From Alkalibacterium sp. MB6 (lineage in GTDB: Bacteria; Bacillota; Bacilli; Lactobacillales; Carnobacteriaceae_A): a stretch of DNA of 44,592 nucleotides. This document shows, piece after piece, positions 7,665 to 16,490 of the stretch. The position numbers and the translations under genes were made by a program. Numbering within the stretch: the stretch's first letter is position 1; each line of letters opens with the position of its first letter. The notes beneath the pieces are model-generated. The model was not told where the DNA came from. It saw only the letters and a program-made list of their open reading frames with translations, and made no database searches. Location of the stretch: positions 1 through 44,592 of the forward strand of contig NZ_PREX01000023.1 of NCBI RefSeq assembly GCF_009935905.1, read 5' to 3'.

Positions 7665-8945
7665 ATGTTTCATCTTGTAAAAAAAGATTTCTCTCTAATG
7701 AGGAGAGATCGTTCAGAATTAATTTCTTTATTGTTAATGCCCTTCATACTCATCTCGATTCTTGGATTAGCTTTAGGGAACTTGACAATGAGAGGGTTTT
7801 CGATTAATGCCTTTCCTGTCGCAATGGTTGTTGAGCAAAATTTTTCAGAAGAAAGAGACACGTTCGAACAAAGCCTTAGAGATCTAGGGCTGCCAGAAGA
7901 ACAGCTTAATGAAAGGCTCATGATAACCGAAATGACTGAGCCTAGTAACAGTCTTCAATCCATCCTTTTAAGCGACGACATAGCTGAGTGGATGACGATT
8001 GAAACTTATGATTCAAGAGAACAAGCCATGGCTGATTTAGACGAAGGAGACGTTCGAGGCGTTATTGTGATACCAGAAGGGTTTTCGTCAACCATTTGGA
8101 CAAATACGGTGACTCCTGACGATCATACTGTTGACTCATCGTCATTAGAGCTTATTGTAAATGACTACGAAAGCATCCCATCTGATATTATTCGAAGCGT
8201 CTTATCTACTTTCGTTAATCGATACAATTTAGAAGCGTCTATTGCCATAGCAGCGCAAGGTCAAGCCTTGCCAGAGGTGGAGGCGACGACTTATGGGAGT
8301 TTAGATACCTTGACCACTAATGACCCTGTAAGCTCCTTTCAATATTATACAATCGGTATGGCTGTGATGTTTGCTTTATATGTTGCCCCCACCATATCGA
8401 GTCTCGCTTACAAAGAAAAGCGACAACATATTTTTGGGCGAATGATGCTATCTGGAACTGAACCGTACAGTTATTTAATGAGCAAAATGGTGTCGAGTAC
8501 CTTCATTACTTTTATTCAATTAGTCATTCTATTCGGTTCCAGCACCTTAATTTTTGGAACCTTTAGCCAATTTGATTTGTCTTTGTGGATGGCTATCGCT
8601 TTGGTTTCTGCAGTGTTTTCAATCGCTGTTGGATCAGTTGCCAGTTTGTTAACGTCCATTGGTCTCTATGCAAATAACGATGCGGCTTCTGGCATATTCA
8701 GCGGGTTGTTGGTGACGGTCTTTGCCTTTTTAGGAGGAAGCTTTACGCCAGTCGAGCAGTTCTCAGAAGTACTCAGATCAGTAGGAAACTGGACACCTAA
8801 TGGGGCGGCTATGACGACCTATTTACAATTAATGCAAGGATTTTCCATCCCAGAGGTCTTGCCCTTACTTATTCGTTTAGCCGTTATGTCTACTGTATTT
8901 GTCATCATTAGCATTGCCCTGTTTCCAAAAAGGAGGTTGACTTAG
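7665..8945 (+). CDS. ABC-2 type permease, subunit 1
   Basis: This 426-residue membrane component of the exporter has the standard ABC-2 layout. There is one helix near residues 20-40, a large extracytoplasmic domain of about 180 residues, and then five helices in the C-terminal half (from about residue 225, IGMAVMFALYVAPTIS onward). It has no ATPase motifs. The adjacent second permease suggests a heterodimeric membrane channel working with the ATPase encoded upstream. The start is set by GGAGGAGAGGGGTC. Substrate unknown. Confidence 0.92.
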   Translation: MFHLVKKDFSLMRRDRSELISLLLMPFILISILGLALGNLTMRGFSINAFPVAMVVEQNFSEERDTFEQSLRDLGLPEEQLNERLMITEMTEPSNSLQSILLSDDIAEWMTIETYDSREQAMADLDEGDVRGVIVIPEGFSSTIWTNTVTPDDHTVDSSSLELIVNDYESIPSDIIRSVLSTFVNRYNLEASIAIAAQGQALPEVEATTYGSLDTLTTNDPVSSFQYYTIGMAVMFALYVAPTISSLAYKEKRQHIFGRMMLSGTEPYSYLMSKMVSSTFITFIQLVILFGSSTLIFGTFSQFDLSLWMAIALVSAVFSIAVGSVASLLTSIGLYANNDAASGIFSGLLVTVFAFLGGSFTPVEQFSEVLRSVGNWTPNGAAMTTYLQLMQGFSIPEVLPLLIRLAVMSTVFVIISIALFPKRRLT

Positions 8946-10037
8946 ATGTGGACGATATTTAAACATCAGTGGTTACGGTTGTTCAGGCAACCAACTCTGG
9001 TCATGACATTCCTAGGTTTGACCATTCTTTTTGTTTACTTCATGGGTGGCTCCCAAGGGGCTAGTCAAATCACTGTTTCTACTTTTAGTGATGAGTTACC
9101 GACGGAAGAAGTCAATGAGTGGCTCGACACCTTGAATGAGGATGAGACTTTCTTGTTCGTAGAAGCTGAAGGGGAGCAAGTGATCGATCAGTTGAGAATG
9201 AACGAAATCCCTTTTGCTTTAGAATTAAAGGAAGACAGTTACCGATTCATTTCTGGTCGTGAAGATGCTGAATTATCCACTTTGGTTCAATATGTGGAGG
9301 ACGTGTATGCAACGGAAATGAGAATACAGGCAGTGAAAGAGAGTGGTATGATTCAGTCCTTCGAATGGCTGCCAATCATTGAATTAAACACGAGCGCTCG
9401 CACGGAGACCGCATCCACTAATCAAGCCTATAGAGTAGCAGTATTAGTCGGCATGACCTTGTATTTTGTTATTTATTCCATTTTCTACCTGATGGAAAAT
9501 ATATTAGAAGAGAAAATAATGGGAACCTGGAATCGATTGATTTTCTCGCCAGTCAGTAAAACGAAAATCTATACCGGACAATTGCTCCATTATTTTCTAG
9601 CTGGTCTATTTCAAATTGCACTTTCATTTCTCATTTTGAGCTATCTAACGGGGATTGATTTGGGTCACAATTGGTTATCTATCCTAGTCGTCGTCAGTTG
9701 TTTTACTTTTGCCATTGTTGCATTAGGCATGCTGTTGATGGGTATTGTTCAAACAACGCAACAGTTACAAGTTCTCATACCCATTGTCGCAACAGCACAA
9801 GCCATGTTGGGTGGTGCGTTTTGGCCACTGGAGATTGTCAGTAACCCCATCCTCTTATTCTTATCAGACTTAATGCCTATTAAATACGGCATTCAAGGCA
9901 TGATGGGCGCAGTCATTCAAGAAAGGTCCTTAACTCAGTTAGGAGAACCGATTGGCGCATTATTATTGATGGGTGTTTTGTTTATGGGCATAGGCATGAA
10001 CCTCATGGAAAGAGTCACCGAAAAAAGAAGTATTTAA
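8946..10037 (+). CDS. ABC-2 type permease, subunit 2
   Basis: This 363-residue second permease has the same architecture as the preceding gene: an N-terminal helix (LVMTFLGLTILFVYFMGG), an extracytoplasmic domain to about residue 165, and about five C-terminal helices. The ATG directly follows the upstream stop codon, with AAAGGAGGTTGACTTAG as ribosome binding site, so the two subunits are translationally linked and expected in equal amounts. The cytoplasmic EEKIMGTWNRLIFSPVS segment is typical of ABC-2 permeases. No terminator is obvious in the 13 bases before the tetR promoter. Confidence 0.92.
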   Translation: MWTIFKHQWLRLFRQPTLVMTFLGLTILFVYFMGGSQGASQITVSTFSDELPTEEVNEWLDTLNEDETFLFVEAEGEQVIDQLRMNEIPFALELKEDSYRFISGREDAELSTLVQYVEDVYATEMRIQAVKESGMIQSFEWLPIIELNTSARTETASTNQAYRVAVLVGMTLYFVIYSIFYLMENILEEKIMGTWNRLIFSPVSKTKIYTGQLLHYFLAGLFQIALSFLILSYLTGIDLGHNWLSILVVVSCFTFAIVALGMLLMGIVQTTQQLQVLIPIVATAQAMLGGAFWPLEIVSNPILLFLSDLMPIKYGIQGMMGAVIQERSLTQLGEPIGALLLMGVLFMGIGMNLMERVTEKRSI

Positions 10038-10050
10038 ATAGAATAGGATA

Positions 10051-10103
10051 TTGACCACCCTGGTCAGATGAGGTAAACTCAACTTATCGACCAGGGTGGT
10101 CAA
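10051..10103 (+). promoter_or_regulatory. tetR promoter with twin palindromic operators
   Basis: TTGACC (10051-10056) and TAAACT (10074-10079) are 17 bases apart. TTGACCACCCTGGTC (10051-10065) and GACCAGGGTGGTCAA (10089-10103) are exact reverse complements, and each contains a self-palindrome (GACCA-N3-TGGTC). One copy covers the -35 element and spacer, the other lies just after the expected start point. This is a classical autoregulatory arrangement for the TetR protein encoded next. Confidence 0.85.
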
Positions 10104-10134
10104 TTTGCTTTTAACAGCAAAAAGGAGGAGAAAC

Positions 10135-10773
10135 ATGAGTGAAGCGTTTGAACGGATTCCTTTAGAAAAGCAAGAGAGGATTGTCAATACAGCATTTGTA
10201 GAATTTTGCGAAAAGGGCTACGAACAAGCTTCTACGAATCACATCGCAAAAGAAGCGGGTATTGGAAAAGGGACTCTTTTCTATTACTTCAACACAAAGC
10301 AGTCTCTTTTTCATTATCTTATCGAGAAAGCGTTCACCATTGCTCAAGAAGAATACTTGAATAAAATCAATTTTGAAACCAAAGATTTTTTCGAACGCAT
10401 CAAGCAAACCACCGAACTCAAGTGGGAAGTGTACGAGCGGTATCCCTATGCGCTCAAGTTCTTGGCTTTTGCAATGATGCATGCAGAGGAAACGGATTTA
10501 TCTGACGAGCTGAGTGTGAAAAGGAAAGAAGCTGAAGCAAAGTGGGCAGGAGTACTCACTCAAAACATTGATTTTTCAAAATTCAGAGAAGATATTCCAA
10601 AAGAAACTGCCTTTAACTTGATACGGTGGACCGTCGAAGGGTATAGACAAGAATTGGAAGCACGCATGAAACAGCTGCAGTTTGAGACAATGGAAAACCA
10701 AGATTTGAGACCCTATTATGAAGAGTTTTATGGCTATTTAGAAACACTGAAGACAATTTATTACAATGAGTAG
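10135..10773 (+). CDS. TetR/AcrR-family transcriptional regulator
   Basis: This 212-residue one-component regulator has its N-terminal TetR DNA-binding domain at residues 10-56 (ERIVNTAFVEFCEKGYEQAS, then NHIAKEAGIGKGTLFYYF) and a helical ligand-binding domain behind it. The frame stays open upstream to 10096, but the ATG at 10135 is preceded by AAAGGAGGAG and is clearly the start. The longer version would also translate operator DNA. The gene lies directly downstream of the twin operator and just upstream of an ABC exporter, so it very probably represses itself and that exporter, with relief by a transported compound. Confidence 0.93.
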   Translation: MSEAFERIPLEKQERIVNTAFVEFCEKGYEQASTNHIAKEAGIGKGTLFYYFNTKQSLFHYLIEKAFTIAQEEYLNKINFETKDFFERIKQTTELKWEVYERYPYALKFLAFAMMHAEETDLSDELSVKRKEAEAKWAGVLTQNIDFSKFREDIPKETAFNLIRWTVEGYRQELEARMKQLQFETMENQDLRPYYEEFYGYLETLKTIYYNE

Positions 10774-10786
10774 AGGAGGCAAACAA

Positions 10787-11683
10787 GTGGAAACAGTTAT
10801 AGAAATGAATCAGTTAGGAAAAACGTTCGGGAAAACACAGGCTTTAAAAGAGGTCACGTTTAAGATCAATAAAGGAGAAGTCGTTGGATTTATTGGTCCA
10901 AATGGAGCGGGTAAATCGACGACCATACGCATTTTATTAGGTTTGATTCAAGCAGATGGGGGAACGGCTACTATTTTTGGTCAAGACGTCTGGAAAGAAG
11001 CTGTATCGATTCACGAAAGGGTGGCCTATGTTCCTGGCGATGTGAACTTGTGGCCGCAATTGACGGGCGGTGAAGTCATCGATTTATTTTTGAGTATGAG
11101 AGGGAAAAAAGTCGATCAAGAAAGAAAAGCAGAATTAATTAAACGCTTTGAGTTCGATCCAACTAAAAAATGCCAGGCGTATTCAAAAGGAAACCGTCAA
11201 AAAGTAGCGTTGATAGCCGCTTTTGCAGCGGATGCAGACGTCTATATATTCGATGAGCCAACTTCCGGTTTGGATCCTTTACAAGAAAGAGTGTTTCAGG
11301 ACTACGTAAAAGAAGTGAAAGCTAGAGGTGCTAGTGTCCTTTTATCCAGTCATATATTATCAGAAGTTGAACAAATCTGTGATAGAGTCGCAATTATCAG
11401 GCAAGGTGAAATAGTTGAAGAAGGTAACTTGGATGATTTAAGACACTTGACTCGTACGTTGATGACGGTCAAAACGAAAGAGGCTGTGCCTACTCTTAAA
11501 GACCAAGCTTGGGCTCATCGTGTCAAAGAAAAGTCGGGAACCTATACCTTCCAGTTAGACAGTGACTACATGAATGACTTTTTACATTTCATCACGCCTT
11601 ATTCAGTCGTTAAACTGGAGAGTGCGCCGCCTAAGTTAGAAGATTTATTCATGCGTCATTACGAGACTGTAGGTGACTCTTAA
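10787..11683 (+). CDS. ABC exporter ATP-binding protein
   Basis: This ATPase of about 298 residues belongs to a second exporter. Motifs are Walker A GPNGAGKS, signature YSKGNRQKVA (a variant of LSGGQ, common in this group), Walker B VYIFDEP and the H-loop LSSHILSE. The frame is open to an ATG at 10766, but the GAGGAGG ribosome binding site lies between that ATG and the GTG at 10787, so the GTG is the probable start. The permease ATG overlaps the stop by one base. The gene lies 13 bases after tetR and is probably cotranscribed from the tetR operator-promoter. Confidence 0.93.
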   Translation: METVIEMNQLGKTFGKTQALKEVTFKINKGEVVGFIGPNGAGKSTTIRILLGLIQADGGTATIFGQDVWKEAVSIHERVAYVPGDVNLWPQLTGGEVIDLFLSMRGKKVDQERKAELIKRFEFDPTKKCQAYSKGNRQKVALIAAFAADADVYIFDEPTSGLDPLQERVFQDYVKEVKARGASVLLSSHILSEVEQICDRVAIIRQGEIVEEGNLDDLRHLTRTLMTVKTKEAVPTLKDQAWAHRVKEKSGTYTFQLDSDYMNDFLHFITPYSVVKLESAPPKLEDLFMRHYETVGDS

Positions 11684-13281
11684 TGGCTACCCACGCATTT
11701 AAACAAACGAACCGACTGTTTGGTTTTTCACTAAAAAAAGAATGGTTGAAACTGTTTCTCTGGTGGTTGGGCTGTTTACTTTTTGTATTCATTGGGATAT
11801 TCGCTTTCGTTGAGATTTATTATGACCCGATGGAAAGACAAGCGATGGCGATGGCAATGGCAAATCCAGCCATGGAAGCTATATTTGGTCGCATGATTGG
11901 CAGTGACAATTATACTATTGGAGCCATGTATTCTCATATGATGACAATTATGACTCTCATTCTTTTTTCTATACAATCGATTCTATTGGTTGTAAGGCAT
12001 ACGCGGGCAGAAGAAGAGGATGGCGTGGTCGAAATGTTGCAAGCTCTTCCTACTGGGAGGCTGGCTCATACAACGTCAACCATTCTATTGCTCCTATTGG
12101 TAAACGGTGCTTCAGCCATTGGTTCAGCTGTCGTATTACTCATATTTGGAGACGCTAGCATCACACTTGAAGGTGCAGTATTGACTGGCCTCATATACGG
12201 GTTAGCTGGCTTGTTATTCGGATCGTTAACCTTAGTAATGGCTCAGTTATCTTCCAGTGCAAGAGGCACATTGACACTATCCTTCGCTTTACTAGGATTC
12301 GCTTTTATTTTAAGAATCATAGGAGATGGTGGCATTGAGTTATTGAGCTGGGTATCTCCTTTAGGCTTATTATATGGAACAGAACCCTTTGTTAATAATC
12401 ACTGGTGGCCAGTTTTAGTCGGCTTAGGGGTTAGCGTCTTATTGATTTTATTCGCTTTATACCTTAAACAAAAAAGGGATTTAGGTTCCGGTCTGTTACC
12501 TGACCGTGCTGGAAAAAGTGGTGCGTCTGCCTTTATAAAAACACCGGTTGGCTTTGCTTTCCGTTTAATCAGAACTCCTTTTATTGTCTGGACCGTTGCT
12601 CTTGCCGTTTTAGGTGTAACTTATGGTTCGGTTATTGGGGATGTAGAAGAGATTATTCAAGGCAACGAGATCGTTCAGCAAGTTCTAGGAGGTGATGAAA
12701 CCACTAATATGACAGAACAGTTTATGGTGACGATCATTGGGGTTTTATCACTAGCAGCTACGATTCCAAGTATTCAGGCGTTAATTAAACTAAGAGGAGA
12801 AGAAAAGAAAGGGCGTTTGGCGCATCAATTATCAGGGACACGCAGTCGAACAAAGATTATGGGGTCATTTTTATTCCTCAGTGTGTTGACTAGTGTATGG
12901 ATGCAACTCATCCAAATGACCGCTTTTTCTGGCGCAGCTGTAGCGATGGGCTTTGATATTTCCTTTATCGATCCAATCTTAGCAGGCATCAGTTACTTGC
13001 CAGCCATATGGGTATTGACTGGACTAGCTGCATGTCTAATCGGTTGGATACCAAAAGCAACACCTATGATATGGCTGTATTTGACCTTCTCGTTTTTCAT
13101 TTTATATTTTGCGGAACTATTTAAACTACCTGAATGGTTTAGACTCATGTCTCCTTATGAAGCCGTACCAGATATACCGATGGATGCTTTTAGTTGGGAA
13201 GCTTTTCTAGTCTTAACAGCTATTGCTGCCTTGCTTTCTGTTCTAGGGATTGTTGGCTTTAAGAAGAGAGATACAGATTAA
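11683..13281 (+). CDS. Large ABC-2 permease of an antibiotic-exporter-like system
   Basis: This 532-residue integral membrane protein has about twelve hydrophobic segments in two similar halves (about residues 20-250 and 290-530). It is the size and layout of the putative polyketide-antibiotic exporter permeases (COG3559-like), which are paired with a single ATPase and often with a TetR regulator, as here. The ATG overlaps the stop of the ATPase gene (TAATG), indicating translational coupling. A terminator follows. The specific substrate is unknown; the TetR link suggests a toxic or amphiphilic compound. Confidence 0.88.
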   Translation: MATHAFKQTNRLFGFSLKKEWLKLFLWWLGCLLFVFIGIFAFVEIYYDPMERQAMAMAMANPAMEAIFGRMIGSDNYTIGAMYSHMMTIMTLILFSIQSILLVVRHTRAEEEDGVVEMLQALPTGRLAHTTSTILLLLLVNGASAIGSAVVLLIFGDASITLEGAVLTGLIYGLAGLLFGSLTLVMAQLSSSARGTLTLSFALLGFAFILRIIGDGGIELLSWVSPLGLLYGTEPFVNNHWWPVLVGLGVSVLLILFALYLKQKRDLGSGLLPDRAGKSGASAFIKTPVGFAFRLIRTPFIVWTVALAVLGVTYGSVIGDVEEIIQGNEIVQQVLGGDETTNMTEQFMVTIIGVLSLAATIPSIQALIKLRGEEKKGRLAHQLSGTRSRTKIMGSFLFLSVLTSVWMQLIQMTAFSGAAVAMGFDISFIDPILAGISYLPAIWVLTGLAACLIGWIPKATPMIWLYLTFSFFILYFAELFKLPEWFRLMSPYEAVPDIPMDAFSWEAFLVLTAIAALLSVLGIVGFKKRDTD

Positions 13282-13287
13282 TTAAAG

Positions 13288-13326
13288 TCAGATCGAAGAC
13301 CTATCAGTCTTTGGTCTGATTTTTTC
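13288..13326 (+). terminator. Intrinsic terminator
   Basis: The interrupted stem TCAGA-C-AAGAC/GTCTT-G-TCTGA is followed by T6. Confidence 0.82.
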
Positions 13327-13329
13327 TAT

Positions 13330-13397
13330 TTTACTGCATCTGGCGTAGTAAATTTTAAAAGATATGCTATACTAAGTACAACGACAGACGTAGTAAA
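13330..13397 (+). promoter_or_regulatory. padR promoter region with inverted and direct repeats
   Basis: TTTACT (13330-13335) and AGTAAA (13347-13352) form an inverted repeat with an 11-base spacer. CGTAGTAAA recurs as a direct repeat at 13344-13352 and 13389-13397. An extended -10 element (TGCTATACT, ending 13373) lies between the two copies; no good -35 element is visible. Candidate PadR operator, inferred from position. Confidence 0.55.
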
Positions 13398-13424
13398 GAT
13401 AGAAAGGAAAGCAGGTGGGGACAT

Positions 13425-13790
13425 GTGATTAGTTCAGATACAATTAGAGGGTATAATGACACGTTTTTACTGTCCTTACTGAGCGAAGGAGATTCATATG
13501 GGTATGCCTTGTCAAAAGAAATTAAGGACCGAACGGATGGCAAGTATTCAATCAAAGAAACGACACTGTATTCAGCTTTTACACGGCTGAAGAAAAACGG
13601 CTTCATAGAAGCTTATCCGGGGGATGAGACGCAAGGACGAAAACGAACCTATTACCGAATTACTAAAGACGGCATTCATTATTTAAAAGAAAAACAAAAG
13701 GAATGGGAAATCACAAAAATTGTGGTTGATCAATTAGTTGGAGGGAAAAAAGGTGAATACTATAAGAGACTACATCGAGCAAATCTTTAA
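13425..13790 (+). CDS. PadR-family transcriptional regulator
   Basis: This 121-residue winged-helix regulator of the PadR family is recognised by LLSEGDSYGYALSKEI, ETTLYSAFTRLKKNGFIEAY and GRKRTYYRITKDG. The final segment replaces the longer C-terminal helix of subfamily-1 members, so it is a short PadR-s2-like protein that would dimerise on operator DNA. The start is GTG at 13425 behind AGGTGGGG; an overlapping ATG at 13423 is immediately followed by TGA. Its 3' end overlaps the next gene by 38 bases, the usual arrangement for PadR paired with a HAAS/DUF1700 membrane protein. Confidence 0.9.
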   Translation: MISSDTIRGYNDTFLLSLLSEGDSYGYALSKEIKDRTDGKYSIKETTLYSAFTRLKKNGFIEAYPGDETQGRKRTYYRITKDGIHYLKEKQKEWEITKIVVDQLVGGKKGEYYKRLHRANL

Positions 13791-14727
13791 GACAGTTCCG
13801 CTTACCAAAGAGACCTTGCAGTTAAAAACAGATATGCTCGCCAATATGGAAGATAAATACTTGGCATTAAAAGAAGAAGGGGCTTCAGAACATGAAGCAA
13901 TCGGCGTCGTCATTGCTGAATTTGGAAATGTGGATGAACTGTTGGAGGAAATGGGGATAGGGCATTCTTCTAGTGGGGATGACTTACCAAGCTTTCAAGT
14001 TATGGAACAAGAAGATTTGTCCAACTATCTCATGATAAAAGGAAAAGCAGGGATGAATATAGGCCTTGGAATTTTATCTTGTTTAACAGGACTAGGCAGT
14101 TTACTCCTTTTGCGGGGCCAATTTAATTTAAGAGGAATACCTTTATATGCGGGTCTATTGTTTGCCATTGTATTAATCGCTTTAGGAGTCGGTTTATTTA
14201 TTGTTGAGGGTATGCGATTAAGCGATACCACTCATTATCACAAGCCATTTGTTTTAAGAGATGAGGACAAAAACTGGCTCGAAGAAAATAGACAGCTGTA
14301 TAAGCGGTCGTATTCCTTTAGTATAGTAGCGGGCGTCACCTTGTGTATCTTGTCATTCAGTCCATTATTTTTAAGTATCATTCTTCAAAGCCCTCGCTTT
14401 TCTGTATTAGCAGGGGTAGGGATGATGGCCATTATGGCCGGCCTCGGTGTTTTATTCTTTGTTTATAGCGGTAATTACTGGAATGCCTTCACTGTCTTGT
14501 TAAGTAATGGCAAACCGATGGAAACGATCCATGAAGACTTAATGATTCATAAACGTAAAGAGAGAGCCCAACATATTATTGAGCAGATATACTGGCCAAT
14601 AATCGTTATCGCCTACTTTATTCTAAGCTACGTGTTTAATGGATGGGGATGGACGTGGTTAATCTTCGTAGTCGGAGGATTATTGGAAGAGGTCATCGAA
14701 AACCTATTTGTTAATAAAAGAGCATAG
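13753..14727 (+). CDS. HAAS/DUF1700-type membrane protein partnered with PadR
   Basis: The protein has about 324 residues. The N-terminal ~75 residues form a soluble helical HAAS-like domain (IRDYIEQIF, KTDMLANMEDKYLALKEEGA, IAEFGNVDELLEEMG). About six membrane helices follow in pairs (around residues 100-155, 190-240 and 280-315). Proteins of this type are commonly encoded with PadR regulators and are thought to link membrane state to the regulator or to other membrane processes. GTG at 13753 is preferred over the TTG at 13738 because GGAGGG lies seven bases before it. Translation is probably coupled to padR through the overlap. Confidence 0.82.
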   Translation: MNTIRDYIEQIFKTVPLTKETLQLKTDMLANMEDKYLALKEEGASEHEAIGVVIAEFGNVDELLEEMGIGHSSSGDDLPSFQVMEQEDLSNYLMIKGKAGMNIGLGILSCLTGLGSLLLLRGQFNLRGIPLYAGLLFAIVLIALGVGLFIVEGMRLSDTTHYHKPFVLRDEDKNWLEENRQLYKRSYSFSIVAGVTLCILSFSPLFLSIILQSPRFSVLAGVGMMAIMAGLGVLFFVYSGNYWNAFTVLLSNGKPMETIHEDLMIHKRKERAQHIIEQIYWPIIVIAYFILSYVFNGWGWTWLIFVVGGLLEEVIENLFVNKRA

Positions 14728-14785
14728 AAATTGAACTATATTGAAAATATTTTAACTTGTTGGAAAAGGATAATGAGAGATAAAA

Positions 14786-14819
14786 GAGCGAGAGAAGGAC
14801 TTCTTCTCTCGTTCTTTTT
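14786..14819 (+). terminator. Intrinsic terminator
   Basis: The 12-bp stem GAGCGAGAGAAG/CTTCTCTCGTTC is followed by TTTTTG. Confidence 0.9.
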
Positions 14820-14948
14820 GATTTTTGACTAAAAATGCAATGTTAACATAATCATAATTATGGCTATCCAAAATGAAGGAATGTTGATTTTAAAGGAAGT
14901 GCTTCTCTAATTACTTCTAATATTTTAGCAGTGCTTAAGTCCTTTTAT

Positions 14949-14977
14949 TTGCGAGAAGTGATTTAATTAGATATGAT
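14949..14977 (+). promoter_or_regulatory. Promoter of the first sugar ABC importer
   Basis: TTGCGA and TATGAT are separated by 17 bases, 78 bases before the lipoprotein start. A second, weaker candidate is TTGACT-N16-CATAAT at 14825-14852. Apart from these and the preceding terminator, I see nothing else in the 14728-15054 gap. Confidence 0.6.
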
Positions 14978-15054
14978 TTAAAGTGAAAAAACAACTCTAC
15001 ATACCACCCTCGTTTTTTCAAAAATAAACCTATAGGAATAGAGGATGAAAAGAA

Positions 15055-16419
15055 ATGAATAAGATAAGTTGGGGAAAAAAGATGCGTTACGGTCTCGTTT
15101 TAACAGCGGCTCCTTTACTATTAGCAGCCTGTGGAGATGGCGGCACGGCCAATGAAGGTGGTGGGGATTCGCCAGCAACCGATGGAGATACTAACAACGA
15201 ATCTGGTGAAGAAGTTTCTTTGGAATTCTGGTCATTTTGGGGATCTGGTCCTAGACGAGATGCCATTGAAGCGATTGTAGAAGACTTCAATGAGTCTCAT
15301 GATACGATTACGGTCGAATACGTTTATCAACCTTGGGGAGATATTTGGACAAAAGCATTAGCTGCTATCGCAGGTGGAAATGCTCCAGATGTTATTGTTC
15401 AAGATATTAATAGTGTCCGACAAAGAGCGGAAGGACAAGAAGCGACTAATTTACAATCATTTATAGATGAAGATGATATCTCAGGCGATTTTTACCCGCA
15501 ATTATGGGACACCGTTGTTTATGAAGACGAAGCCTATGCCATTCCATTTAATACAGATACTCAAGTGATCTTTTATAATGTCGATGCCTTGGAAGAAGCA
15601 GGTCTAGATCCTGAAACAGCTTTGGCTACTTGGGATGATATAGAAGAAACCGCTCGAACATTAGATGAAGGTTCTGAAGGAAATTGGGAAACGATTGGCT
15701 TTTACCCAAGATGGAACATAGGAGCCGACGTTTGGGCTTTAAATGCTGATGGTGGGGTATCTTGGTTCGATGAAGAGGGTAACGTAGCCATTAATACACC
15801 TGAAAAAGTTGAGGCTTTGGAATGGTTGCTTGAATGGCAAGATTATTATGGCACAGATACCATTAATCAATATGAAGCAGAGTTTGGTCAAGGGGTAGCT
15901 GACCCATTCATTTCTGGTTTAGTAGCTATGAGAGGTCAAAACATTAACTACTATACAAACTTAAAAGAGAATGCACCTGAAGACTTTAACTTTGGTATTG
16001 CGCCTCTTCCAGAATTTGAAGAAGGCAATGGCAACTGGTCTTGGGGAGGTGGGTTTGTGTTAGAAATTCCTGAAAACACCGCTCACCCAGAAGAGTCTTA
16101 TGAATTTATCAAATACTTGACGTCACCAGAGGTTCAGGAACGCTTTGGCTTAAACAGTTTTGATATTATGGCAAATATGGAAGCTAACGAAAACTTAATG
16201 ACTCATGAAGAATTGGATGAAGAAGGGCAAATGGTTTATGAGATGGCTCACCAAAACCTTGAGTCGACCGTCATTACTCCAGTCCCACTGAATGCACCTG
16301 ATTATATTTCATTGGTAAATACTCAAATCGATGCTGCCTTCCTTAGACAAAAAACAGCACAAGAAGCATTGGATGATGCTCAAGAATCTGTTGAGAACTT
16401 GGTTGAACAGTATCAATAA
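15055..16419 (+). CDS. Sugar ABC transporter substrate-binding lipoprotein (family 1)
   Basis: This 454-residue extracellular solute-binding protein is anchored through a lipobox (LAAC, Cys26) after a basic, hydrophobic signal peptide. A low-complexity linker rich in Gly, Asp and Asn follows. The mature domain begins with LEFWSFWGSGPRRDA, the typical first strand of MalE/UgpB-like proteins, and contains VIVQDINSV, VIFYNVDALEEAG and PEESYEFIKYLTSPEVQERF. It would deliver an oligosaccharide to the two permeases encoded next. The start is supported by AGAGGATGAAAAGAA. No ATPase gene is nearby, as is usual for CUT1 importers energised by a shared MsmX-type ATPase. Substrate unknown. Confidence 0.93.
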   Translation: MNKISWGKKMRYGLVLTAAPLLLAACGDGGTANEGGGDSPATDGDTNNESGEEVSLEFWSFWGSGPRRDAIEAIVEDFNESHDTITVEYVYQPWGDIWTKALAAIAGGNAPDVIVQDINSVRQRAEGQEATNLQSFIDEDDISGDFYPQLWDTVVYEDEAYAIPFNTDTQVIFYNVDALEEAGLDPETALATWDDIEETARTLDEGSEGNWETIGFYPRWNIGADVWALNADGGVSWFDEEGNVAINTPEKVEALEWLLEWQDYYGTDTINQYEAEFGQGVADPFISGLVAMRGQNINYYTNLKENAPEDFNFGIAPLPEFEEGNGNWSWGGGFVLEIPENTAHPEESYEFIKYLTSPEVQERFGLNSFDIMANMEANENLMTHEELDEEGQMVYEMAHQNLESTVITPVPLNAPDYISLVNTQIDAAFLRQKTAQEALDDAQESVENLVEQYQ

Positions 16420-16442
16420 ATTGATAGTATTAATTAAAGGGA

Positions 16443-16464
16443 AAGGGGACTTTTCCGTCCCCTC
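16443..16464 (+). other. Intercistronic hairpin between lipoprotein and permease
   Basis: The GC-rich stem AGGGGAC/GTCCCCT has a six-base loop and no T-run. It probably stabilises the 3' end of the lipoprotein message or reduces read-through, so the binding protein is made in excess over the permeases. Confidence 0.7.
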
Positions 16465-16490
16465 GACCTTGTTTTACGAGGAGGTGTAGT

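Noticed and set aside
10096-10134. Upstream extension of TetR
   Set aside because: The extension runs through operator DNA and the ribosome binding site; AAAGGAGGAG marks the ATG at 10135.
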